Shown here in pieces: positions 17,339-26,607 of a DNA stretch of 64,000 nt. The number at the start of each line of letters is the position of its first letter. Position 1 is the first letter of the stretch. A program made the position numbers and the translations under genes. The stretch is from assembly GCA_017517685.1 (NCBI GenBank), contig JAFWYK010000009.1:1-64000 (forward strand), read 5' to 3'. Source of the DNA: Clostridia bacterium. Lineage in GTDB: Bacteria > Bacillota > Clostridia > TANB77 > CAG-508. A model generated the notes under the pieces. It made no database searches. It was not told the origin of the DNA and worked only from the letters and a program-made list of their open reading frames with translations.

Positions 17339-17839
17339 ATGAAACCAATTGAAGATATGCTGGCAGATAAGATATATGAACTTGTAAATTATGTTTTATC
17401 AAAGAAGTTCATACCAGATATTAAACTTGAAACTGTCGGTACACTTACAAGAGATGATGTTAGAAGTTTAAAAAAACAGCTTGGAATTGAAGGTGTTATT
17501 TTAGATATAGATGAAACTGTAAGAACAGGAATGAATAAGATTCCAAAATGCAATGAACAATGGTTAGATATGCTAAAAGAAGAGCTAAAAGTGATTGTTG
17601 TATCTAATGGAATAGATGGAAATGTAGAAAAGTTCTTGGAAGCTAAAGGAATTGATTACATAGGATTTGCTCATAAGCCTATGAAGAAAAACTTTATTAA
17701 AGCATGTGAACGTTTAGGTATAGCTCCAGAAAATACTCTAGTAATAGGCGATAGTGTTTGGTGCGATATATATGGTGGTCAAAGAAATAATATGAAAACT
17801 GCTTTAGTAAAAAAAGTAGAAGAAGATGAAGAAAGATAA
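17339..17839 (+). CDS. yqeG: YqeG family HAD phosphatase
   Basis: 166 residues. HAD motif I is LDIDETV at about 56, motif II VVSNG at about 85, the motif III lysine lies in HKPMKKNF, and motif IV is IGDSVWCDI. This matches the YqeG IIIA-type HAD family of Bacillota, related to mitochondrial phosphatidylglycerophosphate phosphatases. It is followed by plsC and a lipid kinase, which supports a role in phospholipid synthesis, possibly dephosphorylating phosphatidylglycerophosphate. Confidence 0.88.
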   Translation: MKPIEDMLADKIYELVNYVLSKKFIPDIKLETVGTLTRDDVRSLKKQLGIEGVILDIDETVRTGMNKIPKCNEQWLDMLKEELKVIVVSNGIDGNVEKFLEAKGIDYIGFAHKPMKKNFIKACERLGIAPENTLVIGDSVWCDIYGGQRNNMKTALVKKVEEDEER

Positions 17840-17875
17840 ATTGATAGTATATATAAAAAGAGAAAGAAAGAGCAT

Positions 17876-18454
17876 ATGAAAGAAAATAAAATATTTTATG
17901 GATTTTTAAAATGCATATATGCAAGTTTGGTGACTATTCTTTATAACCCAAAAGTTTATGGTAAAGAAAATATACCAAAAGAAGGATCAATTGTTTTTGC
18001 AGGGAATCATAGACATGCTTTTGATCCTGTTGTAGTAATGACTCATACAAGAAGATTTGTTCATTACATGGCAAAAGAATCTCTATTTAAAGGTGTATTT
18101 GGATTCTTATTAAAACAAATTGGAATTATAAAAGTATATAGAACAAGAAATAATCCGCATGCTATTGAAGAAGCTGAAAAAGTTTTAAATAGTGGAGGTA
18201 CAATAGGAATTTTTCCAGAAGGAACAAGAAATAAAGAATTAAAAGAACCACTTTTAAAATTTAAGCATGGAGCAGTTGTAATTGCGCAAAATACTGGATC
18301 AAAAATAGTTCCATTTTATATAAATGGGGAATATAAAGTTTTTAGAAGAAAGCTTGAACTTCATTTTGGAAAACCAATTGATGTATCAGGAATGACAACT
18401 GACGAAGCAAATGACTACTTAAGAGAAGAAGTAATGAAATTAATCAGAAAGTAG
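17876..18454 (+). CDS. plsC: 1-acyl-sn-glycerol-3-phosphate acyltransferase
   Basis: 192 residues. The acyltransferase motif HRHAFD (H-x4-D) lies near residue 41 and the substrate motif FPEGTRN near 107. The enzyme adds the second acyl chain to lysophosphatidic acid at the membrane. It lies between a YqeG phosphatase and a diacylglycerol kinase with short gaps (36 and 7 bases), forming a three-gene phospholipid operon. Length is typical. Confidence 0.92.
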   Translation: MKENKIFYGFLKCIYASLVTILYNPKVYGKENIPKEGSIVFAGNHRHAFDPVVVMTHTRRFVHYMAKESLFKGVFGFLLKQIGIIKVYRTRNNPHAIEEAEKVLNSGGTIGIFPEGTRNKELKEPLLKFKHGAVVIAQNTGSKIVPFYINGEYKVFRRKLELHFGKPIDVSGMTTDEANDYLREEVMKLIRK

Positions 18455-18461
18455 GATTTAT

Positions 18462-19328
18462 ATGAAATATATTTTTATTGTTAATAAAGGTGCTGGAAAA
18501 GGAAAATGTGAAAGAATAGTTCCAAAAATAGAAGAAGAGTGCCAAAAAAGAAATTATGAATATGAAATAAGATATATAGAAAAAGATTTATCAGGTGCTG
18601 ATATTGCTTCAGAATATAAAGATGAAGAAAATGTTATATATGTAGTTGGGGGAGATGGAACATTAGCTAAAACACTGCCTGGAGTTGTAGGTACTAAAAA
18701 TAGACTTGGAATTATACCAGCAGGTTCTGGAAATGACACATATAGAACTATAAAAACAATGGAAGATGGAGCGCATAAAATTGATCTTGGAAAAATCAAT
18801 GATACATATTTTATAAATGTTGCATGTACTGGAATTGACGCAGAAGTTGCTAATAACTTAGATTTATTTAGAAATACAATAGTCCCATCAAGTCAGCTTT
18901 ATACAGTAAGTATTTTTTATACATTTTTTAAATTTAAGTTTAAAAAAATCAAGCTTACAACAAGAGTAAAAGTATTAGATACAGAATATACAATTTTAAG
19001 TATATGTAATGGTTCATATTATGGTGGAGGATATAAAATAGCTCCAAAGTCTAGATTAACAGATGGACTTTTAGATATATATTATGCAGAGAAAATGTCT
19101 AAATTTAAAATAATACCTTTAATATTAAAATTAAAGAAAGGAAAGCATGAAGGGAAAAGACGTATTCATAAATTTAGATGTGATAAAGTAGAGATTAATT
19201 TTGAAGAAGAAATAGTATTTAATGTAGATGGAGAAAAGCTATCAGGAAAAGATTTTAAAATAGAAGTATTAAAAGAAGCGTTAGTGCTTCATAATGATAA
19301 AGAATTTGTAGAAGAGATTTTAGATTAA
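18462..19328 (+). CDS. dagK: Diacylglycerol/lipid kinase (YegS/BmrU family)
   Basis: 288 residues. VVGGDGTLAKTLPG at about 61 is the nucleotide-binding loop and PAGSGNDTYRT at about 87 is the second family motif. The C-terminal VDGE near residue 246 is also conserved. The enzyme phosphorylates diacylglycerol, recycling it into phosphatidic acid. It starts seven bases after plsC and ends at a strong terminator. Confidence 0.9.
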   Translation: MKYIFIVNKGAGKGKCERIVPKIEEECQKRNYEYEIRYIEKDLSGADIASEYKDEENVIYVVGGDGTLAKTLPGVVGTKNRLGIIPAGSGNDTYRTIKTMEDGAHKIDLGKINDTYFINVACTGIDAEVANNLDLFRNTIVPSSQLYTVSIFYTFFKFKFKKIKLTTRVKVLDTEYTILSICNGSYYGGGYKIAPKSRLTDGLLDIYYAEKMSKFKIIPLILKLKKGKHEGKRRIHKFRCDKVEINFEEEIVFNVDGEKLSGKDFKIEVLKEALVLHNDKEFVEEILD

Positions 19329-19354
19329 ATAAATATCTATATAGAGAAAAAAAG

Positions 19355-19400
19355 AAGAGATGTCCACAAATAGTTTGCAAAATGTGGAAATCTCTTTTTG
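19355..19400. terminator. Terminator of the phospholipid operon
   Basis: AAGAGATGTCCACA pairs with TGTGGAAATCTCTT (19383-19396), followed by a T-run; it can also serve the converging gene. Confidence 0.8.
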
Positions 19401-19413
19401 TTTTTTATTATTT

Positions 19414-19879
19414 TTATATGTTTATTTCCATTGGAGTGAATCTAATTCCATCAACAATTTTTTCTGGTTCTAAATCTGTAAAACCTAATTTGTGATAAAA
19501 TCCAAGTCCATAGCAAGAAGAATTTACTGTTATTTTACGTGAGGATGAATTTTGAGCAATCTTTTTAATGATAGAATATAACTTGCTGGCTATTCCGTTT
19601 TTTATGATAATTTTTGTTTATAAAAAGAAGGCAAATATGATTTATATTCTTAGTACCAATTACTCCTATAATAGAGTCATTATCAAACGCACAGAAGAGA
19701 GTAATTTCTTTAGATATTACTTTTGATTTTATATTATCTATATCTATAAATTTGTAAAATGAATCTGCTCCTTCTTGAGAATAAAAAGGTTTTTCAAATT
19801 CATCAAATACTTCTTTAACAAGAAACATTGCACTATCTATTTCTTTTAATTTAATTTCTCTAAATTCAAGATTTTCCAT
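19414..19879 (-). pseudogene. GNAT acetyltransferase, single frameshift
   Basis: The first 98 codons (MENLEFREIKLKEIDSAMF onward) read as a GNAT N-acetyltransferase up to CLLFINKNYHKK. The acetyl-CoA loop then continues in another frame as GIASKLYSIIKK, and the frame carries on through GLGFYHKLGF to a stop at 19414-19416. One extra base in or next to an A-run near 19606-19614 explains the break. A recent mutation, a sequencing error or slippage would all look the same. Substrate unknown. Confidence 0.75.
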
Positions 19880-20021
19880 GTAAATCTCCTTAAAACATAA
19901 GTATTTATATAATAAATTTACTATAAATAAGCATAATATTCAAGCAGGTGGTTTGCTAAGAATTAAATTTATGATATAATAAATTTGTACAAAAGCGAGC
20001 AAAAAATAAAACGGAGGCTTT

Positions 20022-21356
20022 ATGGATATAAAACCAATAGTTGATTTATATAGAGAAAAAGATAGTAGAGATTTGGTAGATAAAATTGCAAGAATTGTAA
20101 AGGCACAAGCTGGTAGATGGGATTTAGGATTAGATGAAAAGTCTAAAGAATTAACTACTATGCTACTTTATGAATATTCTACAGCACTTGAGTCTATAAC
20201 AGATGGAAAAATTTCTGCTGAATTTGTTATAAGAAAATTAGCAGAAAATATGGGCACATTTCGATATGGTGATTTCAAAAGAAAAGAAGATGATCATATT
20301 ACTTATGATAATGTATCTGTTACATCAGATGAATATAAAATGATGACAAGAGTAAATAGAGAATTTGGTGCACATCAAGTTGATTATAGAGATGAGACTG
20401 GAAGACCAAAGTTTTCTGTGGTACTTTTTGATGATAAACAAAAATTTAAAACACGTGATGGAAGAAGACTTGTACTTTCTGGAATAGATATGTCAGATTT
20501 AAATGGAATTAGACATACAGTATTTCATGAGTGGACTCACATAATGGAGAAATCATTTGTAAAAGCAGCTCTTTTGAAAAGAGAAGATATAATATTAGAA
20601 GATGGAGATTCTATTTATATTAATGCTTGTCTAGGTGCAGACTTGGAAATGAAAGATTATAAAGATTTTATAGCAAGCGTTGATTCAATTTTAGATTCAC
20701 ATGGTGAAGTATTATTTGGTGGTATCTCTACTATAGAAATTAATGAAAAGAAAAGTCCTAATAGAAGGATAATGCATAATCAAATTAGTGAAGGTGCAAC
20801 AGAATATATTGCTTTAGCAGTAATGGAAGAATTAGGATTTGAAGTAAAAGATAAGGAAAGATACAAAGATAGAAGAGAGATAGTAGAGCAAGTATTTTCG
20901 TCAGTTGGAAGAAAACAAGCAATTGCTGATTATATGAAAAATTCTAATAAATTAATATCAATGATTGAATCTAGAAGATTTAATGGAAAACCACTTCTTC
21001 AAGCTGCAGATAATATGGTAACGAAATTAGGGAAGATAGATGCATTTTTTAAAGGTGAATTTAAGAAGTGTGGTAAAGATTATAAAGAGTTTGATAAAGT
21101 AAAAGAAAAAATAATGGGATTTTGGTGTTTAGGAAGAAGACCAAAAAATGAAGACGTAGATAGAGTTTTTGGTGAAGCAAGAAGCTTAGTAGATTTTTCT
21201 TCTGAAGTAAGTGAAGATATGGGAAGAAGATTTATAGAAAGTGCATTAGGATTTAACCAAGATATGCTTGATTTTAAAGGTACTTTAGATAGAGAATTTC
21301 CAGTTTCAATAAAACAAATTGATGATGTGAAATTAAAAGATGAGCAAAGTGAATAA
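20022..21356 (+). CDS. Zinc-protease-like protein with HEXXH motif
   Basis: 444 residues. HTVFHEWTHIMEK gives HEWTH at residues 169-173, and ISEGATEYIALAV supplies a downstream glutamate (E257 or E261) as in gluzincin metallopeptidases. No signal peptide or membrane segment is seen, so it is probably cytoplasmic. ACGGAGG precedes the start. It stands alone with a shared terminator. I do not recognise the family beyond the catalytic motif; substrate unknown. Confidence 0.7.
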   Translation: MDIKPIVDLYREKDSRDLVDKIARIVKAQAGRWDLGLDEKSKELTTMLLYEYSTALESITDGKISAEFVIRKLAENMGTFRYGDFKRKEDDHITYDNVSVTSDEYKMMTRVNREFGAHQVDYRDETGRPKFSVVLFDDKQKFKTRDGRRLVLSGIDMSDLNGIRHTVFHEWTHIMEKSFVKAALLKREDIILEDGDSIYINACLGADLEMKDYKDFIASVDSILDSHGEVLFGGISTIEINEKKSPNRRIMHNQISEGATEYIALAVMEELGFEVKDKERYKDRREIVEQVFSSVGRKQAIADYMKNSNKLISMIESRRFNGKPLLQAADNMVTKLGKIDAFFKGEFKKCGKDYKEFDKVKEKIMGFWCLGRRPKNEDVDRVFGEARSLVDFSSEVSEDMGRRFIESALGFNQDMLDFKGTLDREFPVSIKQIDDVKLKDEQSE

Positions 21357-21377
21357 ATATGGATAAAAAAGAAAAAG

Positions 21378-21413
21378 AGCAGTCACCCGTGATTAGGTGA
21401 ACTGCTTTTTTGT
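21378..21413. terminator. Shared convergent terminator
   Basis: AGCAGTCACC pairs with GGTGAACTGCT with one bulged base, with A- and T-runs outside. It ends the protease-like gene and the converging gene at 21416. Confidence 0.8.
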
Positions 21414-21415
21414 GC

Positions 21416-21733
21416 TTAAGTGTCGGAAATTTCCTTGTACAAAAGCGTGTCAGTATCGAGCTTCATGGATGACTCCATCCAAGCATCCCACGCCTGTTCA
21501 TTCGGCAGCTGATTCAGACGCTCAGTGAAGTAGAGTCTGTTTTTATCTGAGTACCGAACGATGATGGTCTTGAAATCAAGACGGTTGGTGTCGAAGGTAA
21601 GCAGGATAGCTCCGGTATGAAAATCCTCGGGAGCAGATTCAGAAAAAGACTTGAATCCAAGCTCTTTGAGGTGGGTCGGTAGGTAAGTGACTGCAGGTTG
21701 AAAACCAATGAAAGGAACTGACGTCTTCAACAT
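21416..21733 (-). CDS. Unknown 105-residue protein, GC-richer coding sequence
   Basis: 105 residues, no signal peptide, mixed alpha/beta; it begins MLKTSVPFIGFQPAVTYLP. No family recognised. The coding sequence uses C- and G-ending codons, in sharp contrast to its neighbours, while the promoter (TTGATT/TATAAT) and ribosome site AAGGAGGT are ordinary for this genome. It is monocistronic with its own terminator. One of nine such isolated genes in the window. Confidence 0.75.
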   Translation of the reverse strand: MLKTSVPFIGFQPAVTYLPTHLKELGFKSFSESAPEDFHTGAILLTFDTNRLDFKTIIVRYSDKNRLYFTERLNQLPNEQAWDAWMESSMKLDTDTLLYKEISDT

Positions 21734-21764
21734 AAGGTGTACCTCCTTTTTAATGCTAACTTTA

Positions 21765-21793
21765 ATTATACCACAAAATTAGCTAAAAATCAA
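21765..21793 (-). promoter_or_regulatory. Promoter of the gene at 21416
   Basis: On the minus strand TTGATT, 17 bases, TATAAT, with a TGG just before the -10 box. The same TTTTTAGC text occurs in the adk and SH3-protein promoters. Confidence 0.75.
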
Positions 21794-21834
21794 CATATTT
21801 AAGCGTTATGGTAAGTTTAGAGGGAAAAAGAAAA

Positions 21835-21884
21835 GATAGTAAATCCCAAGACTAGCGCTCATTTAGTCTTTCGTCATTACTATC
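21835..21884 (-). terminator. Terminator of the transaldolase gene
   Basis: Nested stems: GATAGTAA with TTACTATC outside and AAGACTA with TAGTCTT inside, followed by TTTTCTTTTT on the minus strand. Confidence 0.75.
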
Positions 21885-21909
21885 TTATAGAAATATGAAG
21901 AAATTTATA

Positions 21910-22563
21910 TTATTCGCCAAATACAGCGATATAATCTTTTTTGAATTTTTCAATTCCAGCATCAGTTAAAGGATGTCTTAAACATTGTTCTATAACTTTA
22001 TATGGAACTGTTGCGATATCTGCTCCGGCAAGAGCACAATCTACTATATGGATTGGATTTCTTACACTTGCACAGATAATTTCGCAATCTATGTTTTGCA
22101 TTGCAAAGATTTCAGAAATTGTTCTGATTAAATCAATTCCTGGTGTTGCAATGTCATCTAATCTTCCTAAGAATGGAGATACATATGTTGCACCAGCTTT
22201 TGCAGCAAATAATGCTTGTGTAGCGTTAAATATTAATGTAACGTTTGTTTTTATACCTTCTTTTGATAATACGCTAACAGCTTTTAATCCTTCAGCAGTC
22301 ATTGGTATTTTTACTACCATATTTGGATGGATTGAAGCGATTTCTCTAGCTTCTTTAATCATGTCTTCAGCAGTTACTGTTGTTGCTTTAACTTCACCAC
22401 TGATAGCTCCGTCTACTATTGAAGTGATTTCTTTGATTACTTCTTTGAAATCTCTTCCTTCTTTTGCAATTAATGATGGGTTAGTTGTTACACCACAAAT
22501 AATTCCCATGTCATTTGCTTTTCTAATTTCATCTACATTAGCTGTATCAATAAAAAATTTCAT
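21910..22563 (-). CDS. Transaldolase (fructose-6-phosphate aldolase-like)
   Basis: 217 residues, the length of the short TalC/FSA class. [13 protein letters not shown] at the start, [19 protein letters not shown] with the Schiff-base lysine near 85, and SPFLGRLDD are all conserved. It transfers a dihydroxyacetone unit between sugar phosphates in the non-oxidative pentose phosphate pathway. AGGAGGTACTTTAA precedes the start. AT-rich like the bulk genome, unlike the adjacent adk. Confidence 0.93.
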   Translation of the reverse strand: MKFFIDTANVDEIRKANDMGIICGVTTNPSLIAKEGRDFKEVIKEITSIVDGAISGEVKATTVTAEDMIKEAREIASIHPNMVVKIPMTAEGLKAVSVLSKEGIKTNVTLIFNATQALFAAKAGATYVSPFLGRLDDIATPGIDLIRTISEIFAMQNIDCEIICASVRNPIHIVDCALAGADIATVPYKVIEQCLRHPLTDAGIEKFKKDYIAVFGE

Positions 22564-22776
22564 TTAAAGTACCTCCTAAAAAGAATGTTTAATTTTTGTA
22601 TTGATAAGATAATATATTTAAAAAGCAAAAATCCTATGAACGAATTATATATTTTTTGTGAATTTTATTTTTGAAAAATAAGAAAGTTTTATTAGCTGAA
22701 AGTATAAGAAAATAAATTAAAAATGGATTTATTATTTACAGAATATTATTATGTTTTTTGTGTGAATAAAATGTTG

Positions 22777-22804
22777 AAAGGCAGCGTAAGTCCGCTGCCT
22801 TTCT
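22777..22804 (-). terminator. Terminator of adk
   Basis: AAAGGCAGCG (22777-22786) pairs with CGCTGCCTTT (22793-22802); T-rich on the minus strand. Confidence 0.75.
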
Positions 22805-22819
22805 TCGGCTAATTCTGAT

Positions 22820-23464
22820 TTAGGAATACTTGAGCATGAGAGCTTCGAACTGTGCATCTACGTCATCGGCAGTAGTGTCGATGGTGCAGATTTCAACCCC
22901 AGCTTCTTCAAGAACTTTCAGAAGCGGCAGGGTATCAGTTTCGTACACAGCGAAACGCTCGAGCACGGTTTCTTCCTCGTCGTCTTTTCTGCGGCCAACT
23001 TCGCCACCACACTTGTCACAGATACCTTCCACCTTAGGCGGACGATAATCGTTAAGAGTGTAGGCTTCGCCACATTTCTTGCAAACGATTCTGTTCAGAG
23101 CTCTGTCGAGGACGACGTCCTTAGGTGCGACGAGCTCGATAACGACTGCGGGAACGATGTCTGCTTCGAGCATAGCGGTTGCTTGCTCAATGGTACGAGG
23201 GAAGCCGTCAGTGATGAGATTCTTTTCAGCATTCTTCATGCCTTCCAGAACAACACCGTTGACGATTTCACCGGGGACGAGCAGACCTTGATCCATGTAA
23301 CTTGCAGCCTTGAGACCGAGTTCAGTTCCGGCTGCTCTTGCAGCTCTCAGCATATTGCCGACGGACATGAGCTCGTAATCAGTTTCCCGGCCATCCAGGA
23401 AGTTGCTTAGCCGAGTGCCTTTACCGACACCGGGCATTCCAAAAACTACAATTGTGCTTTTCAT
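22820..23464 (-). CDS. adk: Adenylate kinase
   Basis: 214 residues. P-loop GMPGVGKGT at 9-17, DGFPRT for nucleotide binding, and a zinc-type LID with two C-x2-C pairs (CKKCG and CDKCG). Catalyses AMP + ATP to 2 ADP. adk is normally inside the ribosomal-protein/secY operon; here it is alone with its own promoter and terminator and has GC-rich codon use unlike flanking genes. That suggests either an acquired copy or a gene under different codon selection. Whether another adk exists elsewhere cannot be seen. Confidence 0.93.
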   Translation of the reverse strand: MKSTIVVFGMPGVGKGTRLSNFLDGRETDYELMSVGNMLRAARAAGTELGLKAASYMDQGLLVPGEIVNGVVLEGMKNAEKNLITDGFPRTIEQATAMLEADIVPAVVIELVAPKDVVLDRALNRIVCKKCGEAYTLNDYRPPKVEGICDKCGGEVGRRKDDEEETVLERFAVYETDTLPLLKVLEEAGVEICTIDTTADDVDAQFEALMLKYS

Positions 23465-23511
23465 TTTGGGTAACCCTCCTTCGAAATGTCAAATACTTAA
23501 AAAGCTTTTCG

Positions 23512-23540
23512 ATTATAACATAATGTGTGCTAAAAATCAA
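23512..23540 (-). promoter_or_regulatory. Promoter of adk
   Basis: On the minus strand TTGATT, 17 bases, TATAAT; the ribosome site GAAGGAGGG follows. Confidence 0.75.
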
Positions 23541-23651
23541 GATTAAGAAGCGTTTTAGGGATTTTGAAGAATAATTTGTAATTTTTTAAAGCAAAAATAA
23601 TTATCTTGCTTTTATTTTGTTCTATGATAAAATGATTTTGGTGATTATATT

Positions 23652-24473
23652 ATGAAAGATTTTTCAAAAGAACTTGCTGAGTGGAAGACTCTTTTTGAAG
23701 AAGGACAAATTGATGAGGCAACGTATTTAGCAGAGATAAGTAGATTGTCTAGATTAGAAGATGAGCAAAAAAATAACGAAGTAAGATCAAATAAAGTAAA
23801 AAAAGAAGCAGCGTTTAAATTTATAGAAATAATTAAAGCGTTTTGGCTTCAAATTTTAGTATTTATATTTATAATTTGCGTTGTTGCAAAAGTTAATACA
23901 CCTAAAGAATATGAAATTGTGAAGTCACTTGGTGAACTTCCAGATCCAGTTCAGGAAAATTTATTAGGTGGTAGGGTAGAGAAAGTAGTATTTGGTAAAA
24001 ATGTAGATATTATTTATGGAGCTGAATACACAATATATGGTAGAGTTATAGGAACTTTTAGTCCTATGCCAACTAATATTAGAGATTCATTATCTCCAAT
24101 GGATATAGCATTATCATGGGGATTTTTAGCACAAGATACATATGACCATGAAGTAATTTATACATCTCTTCCAAGTAGGTTTTTAAGATTCCAAATTTAT
24201 GATATGTCAGTATTTTCAAGTGTAGGTGGAATGAATGCTGTTGGTAATCATTTATCAAATAATCATGTTATTCCAAAAGATAGTAAAATTAAAACGTTAC
24301 TTAAAAAAGTAAAGGTTGATGACTATATTAAACTTGAGGGTTATTTAGTAACAGCTCAAGTAGAAGGGCAATCAAGACCAGTACTTCAATCAAGTGCTGT
24401 AAGATCAGATTCTGGTGCAGGTGCTTGTGAAGTAATGTATGTAACAGGTATTAAGTGGCTAAAAGAGAAGTAA
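23652..24473 (+). CDS. Membrane-anchored protein of unknown function
   Basis: 273 residues. A short charged N-terminal helix region (KELAEWKTLFEEGQIDEATY, like a SHOCT-type segment), one transmembrane helix at about 63-84, and a roughly 185-residue external beta-rich domain. The promoter-like TTGCTT/TAAAAT lies close to the start, so the untranslated leader is very short and has no clear ribosome site. A terminator follows. No family recognised. Confidence 0.75.
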   Translation: MKDFSKELAEWKTLFEEGQIDEATYLAEISRLSRLEDEQKNNEVRSNKVKKEAAFKFIEIIKAFWLQILVFIFIICVVAKVNTPKEYEIVKSLGELPDPVQENLLGGRVEKVVFGKNVDIIYGAEYTIYGRVIGTFSPMPTNIRDSLSPMDIALSWGFLAQDTYDHEVIYTSLPSRFLRFQIYDMSVFSSVGGMNAVGNHLSNNHVIPKDSKIKTLLKKVKVDDYIKLEGYLVTAQVEGQSRPVLQSSAVRSDSGAGACEVMYVTGIKWLKEK

Positions 24474-24487
24474 ATATTTTAAAAATG

Positions 24488-24522
24488 AAACTAAGCTAAA
24501 ATGCTTAGTTTTATTTTTTTGT
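24488..24522 (+). terminator. Terminator of the membrane protein at 23652
   Basis: AAACTAAGC (24488-24496) pairs with GCTTAGTTT (24503-24511), then a T-run. Confidence 0.8.
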
Positions 24523-24577
24523 CTTGAATGTAAAATATATTTATCATAAAATAATTGTGATGAATTAAGGAGAAAAA

Positions 24578-26011
24578 ATGAGATTTTTAAAGAAAAATTA
24601 TAAAATATTAGTGCTTATAAGTTTTGCTTTAATGTCTTTGATAATTGGCTATTTTCATGAGCCATGGAGCGATGAAGCACAAAGTTGGCTAATAGCAAGA
24701 GATCAAACGGTAAAAGATATTATATTTTTTAATGCTTCATATGAAGGGTGTTTTCCGCTTTGGATATTAATAGTAAAAGTGTTTATAAGCTTTGGATTAA
24801 ATTATGAGTATATAAATATTATTTCGACGTTAATAGTCGTAATTGCTATGTATGTGTTTCTATATAAAACTGATATAAAACCTGTAGTTAAAGTAATATT
24901 TCCATTTACATTTTTTATTTTCTATCAATACAACATTATTGCAAGAAACTATTCTTTATTAGTTTTAGCTTTTATGATTTTATTAAGTTTATATGATAAA
25001 AGACATATTAAATCAGCAAGTTATTTTACATTATTAGCTTTTACATCTATGATTAGCTTTCATGGAATGCTTATATCAGGATGTTTGTTTTTTGAGCTTT
25101 TAGTAGAAGAAATACTAAAGTTTAAAAAAGATAAAAACATTAATAAAAAAGTAGTATTATTTTCAATTGGATTAATTTTAATATATCTTTTTGAGATATA
25201 TGTTTTATTTCCAAGACAAGAACTATTAATGGCAATGAATTTTGAAGAACCATTTAAAGATAATTTTCTTCATATACTAGTTAAAATTTGTGCAGTTACA
25301 ACAAATAGTTTCTTTTTGTTTTTAAATATAATTTCAGTAGTATTTTTAAGTATTGTATTGTTTTTAGTAAAGAAACACAATCAAAATAGAATGGCTTTTA
25401 ATTTAATGGAAATATTAATGATAATTCAATTATTTTTAATAAGAGCTGCGAGCCATCATATAGGAATATTATTTTTAATAATAATTGTTGAAATATTATT
25501 AAATAAAAATAATAAAATAATAGAAATTTTAACTGTAATAGTACTTGTTTTATATATGATTTTAAATGTTATAGCATGTTTTAATGAAGTAAATGGTAAT
25601 TATTCTGGTGCTAAAGAAATGGCACAATATATAAAGCAAATTGAAGATTTTGAGAAAGAAGATGTATATGCAGTTGGCTATAAAACCACGGCAATACTTC
25701 CATATTTTGAAAGAAATATTTTCGATAATAGAAAAGATGCATATTATTTATGGTCTTCAGATAATCTAGAATTGTCACTATATGTATATTTTTATGAAAA
25801 TATGAATTATGATACATTTTTTAAAGAAGGAAAATATCCAAAATATTTATTAATTCAAAATCATAATTTGACTAATAAAGATAAGAAAATAAGAGAAAAG
25901 ATAGAAAGAAGTAAGTTATATCAATTGAAATATGAAACAGAAGGCGAGAATTTTTATAAAGCTTCATCAAGTGAAACAGAAGGATATATTTTATATGAAT
26001 TAATAAAATAG
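24578..26011 (+). CDS. GT-C type membrane glycosyltransferase
   Basis: 477 residues, about ten predicted membrane helices and a C-terminal soluble tail. HEPWSDEAQSWLIAR in the first external loop contains the acidic D-E motif that GT-C enzymes use to bind a lipid-linked sugar. These enzymes move sugars from polyprenyl phosphate to glycans or proteins outside the membrane. AAGGAG precedes the start; a terminator follows. A second, interrupted protein of the same general class lies at 38722. Acceptor unknown. Confidence 0.75.
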   Translation: MRFLKKNYKILVLISFALMSLIIGYFHEPWSDEAQSWLIARDQTVKDIIFFNASYEGCFPLWILIVKVFISFGLNYEYINIISTLIVVIAMYVFLYKTDIKPVVKVIFPFTFFIFYQYNIIARNYSLLVLAFMILLSLYDKRHIKSASYFTLLAFTSMISFHGMLISGCLFFELLVEEILKFKKDKNINKKVVLFSIGLILIYLFEIYVLFPRQELLMAMNFEEPFKDNFLHILVKICAVTTNSFFLFLNIISVVFLSIVLFLVKKHNQNRMAFNLMEILMIIQLFLIRAASHHIGILFLIIIVEILLNKNNKIIEILTVIVLVLYMILNVIACFNEVNGNYSGAKEMAQYIKQIEDFEKEDVYAVGYKTTAILPYFERNIFDNRKDAYYLWSSDNLELSLYVYFYENMNYDTFFKEGKYPKYLLIQNHNLTNKDKKIREKIERSKLYQLKYETEGENFYKASSSETEGYILYELIK

Positions 26012-26049
26012 TAAGATTTATTACGAAAATATGAATAAAGTAGAGTTGG

Positions 26050-26074
26050 AGAGAGTAGAAATACTCTCTTTTTT
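26050..26074 (+). terminator. Terminator of the glycosyltransferase gene
   Basis: AGAGAGTA pairs with TACTCTCT, followed by TTTTTT. Confidence 0.8.
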
Positions 26075-26075
26075 A

Positions 26076-26104
26076 TTGACAAAATAAATATAGCATGATA
26101 AAAT
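26076..26104 (+). promoter_or_regulatory. Promoter of the dtxR-sufC-sufB operon
   Basis: TTGACA (26076-26081), 17 bases, TAAAAT (26099-26104). Confidence 0.75.
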
Positions 26105-26121
26105 GTTAACCGAAGTTAACA
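26104..26121 (+). promoter_or_regulatory. Operator palindrome, probable DtxR-type box
   Basis: TGTTAACCGAAGTTAACA is a perfect 7-4-7 palindrome touching the -10 box and the expected transcription start, just upstream of a DtxR-family gene. Such positioning allows repression by blocking polymerase. Confidence 0.7.
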
Positions 26122-26135
26122 AACAAGGAGGTACT

Positions 26136-26594
26136 ATGATTTCTAAAGCATTAGAAGAATATGTTAAAACAATGTATGTTTTAAAAAAACAGTTAGGTGA
26201 AATAAGAGTAACTGACATTGCAGAAAAGATGAATTGTTCTAAGGCGAGCGTTACTAAATCTTTAAATAGTTTAAAAGAAAAAGGATTAGTAAATTATGAA
26301 GCTTATGGCAAGATAACTCTTACTAAAGAAGCTGATGATATAGCTCAAAAGGCTTTAGAAGCATATGACATTGTTTATTTATTATTTAATAAATTACTTA
26401 ATCTGCCAGATGATAAAGCAAAAGATGAAGCAGAAAAGGTAAAAAAGGTATTAAGCGATGAAGCTTTAAATAGTTTAGCAAAATATTTACATACAACATT
26501 AGGTCTAGTAAATCTAGATTGTAGATATGATATAAATCAAAAGAAATGTAGAGATTGTATAAAAAGAAACACAGTAAAACAAAATAACGAGTAA
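26136..26594 (+). CDS. DtxR/MntR-family metal-dependent repressor
   Basis: 152 residues. N-terminal winged helix (YVKTMYVLKKQLGEIRVTDI then KASVTKSLNSLKEKGLV) and a dimerisation/metal domain, with a C-terminal Cys pair (KKCRDC) unusual for the family. The start follows AAGGAGG. Downstream are SufC and SufB genes with short gaps, and a palindrome overlaps the promoter. The expected role is control of Fe-S cluster assembly in response to iron or cluster status; the extra cysteines could sense a cluster. Confidence 0.83.
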   Translation: MISKALEEYVKTMYVLKKQLGEIRVTDIAEKMNCSKASVTKSLNSLKEKGLVNYEAYGKITLTKEADDIAQKALEAYDIVYLLFNKLLNLPDDKAKDEAEKVKKVLSDEALNSLAKYLHTTLGLVNLDCRYDINQKKCRDCIKRNTVKQNNE

Positions 26595-26607
26595 GGAGAA
26601 AGAAAAT

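Noticed and set aside
21941..22567. A 208-codon plus-strand frame opposite transaldolase
   Set aside because: The minus strand encodes a clear transaldolase.
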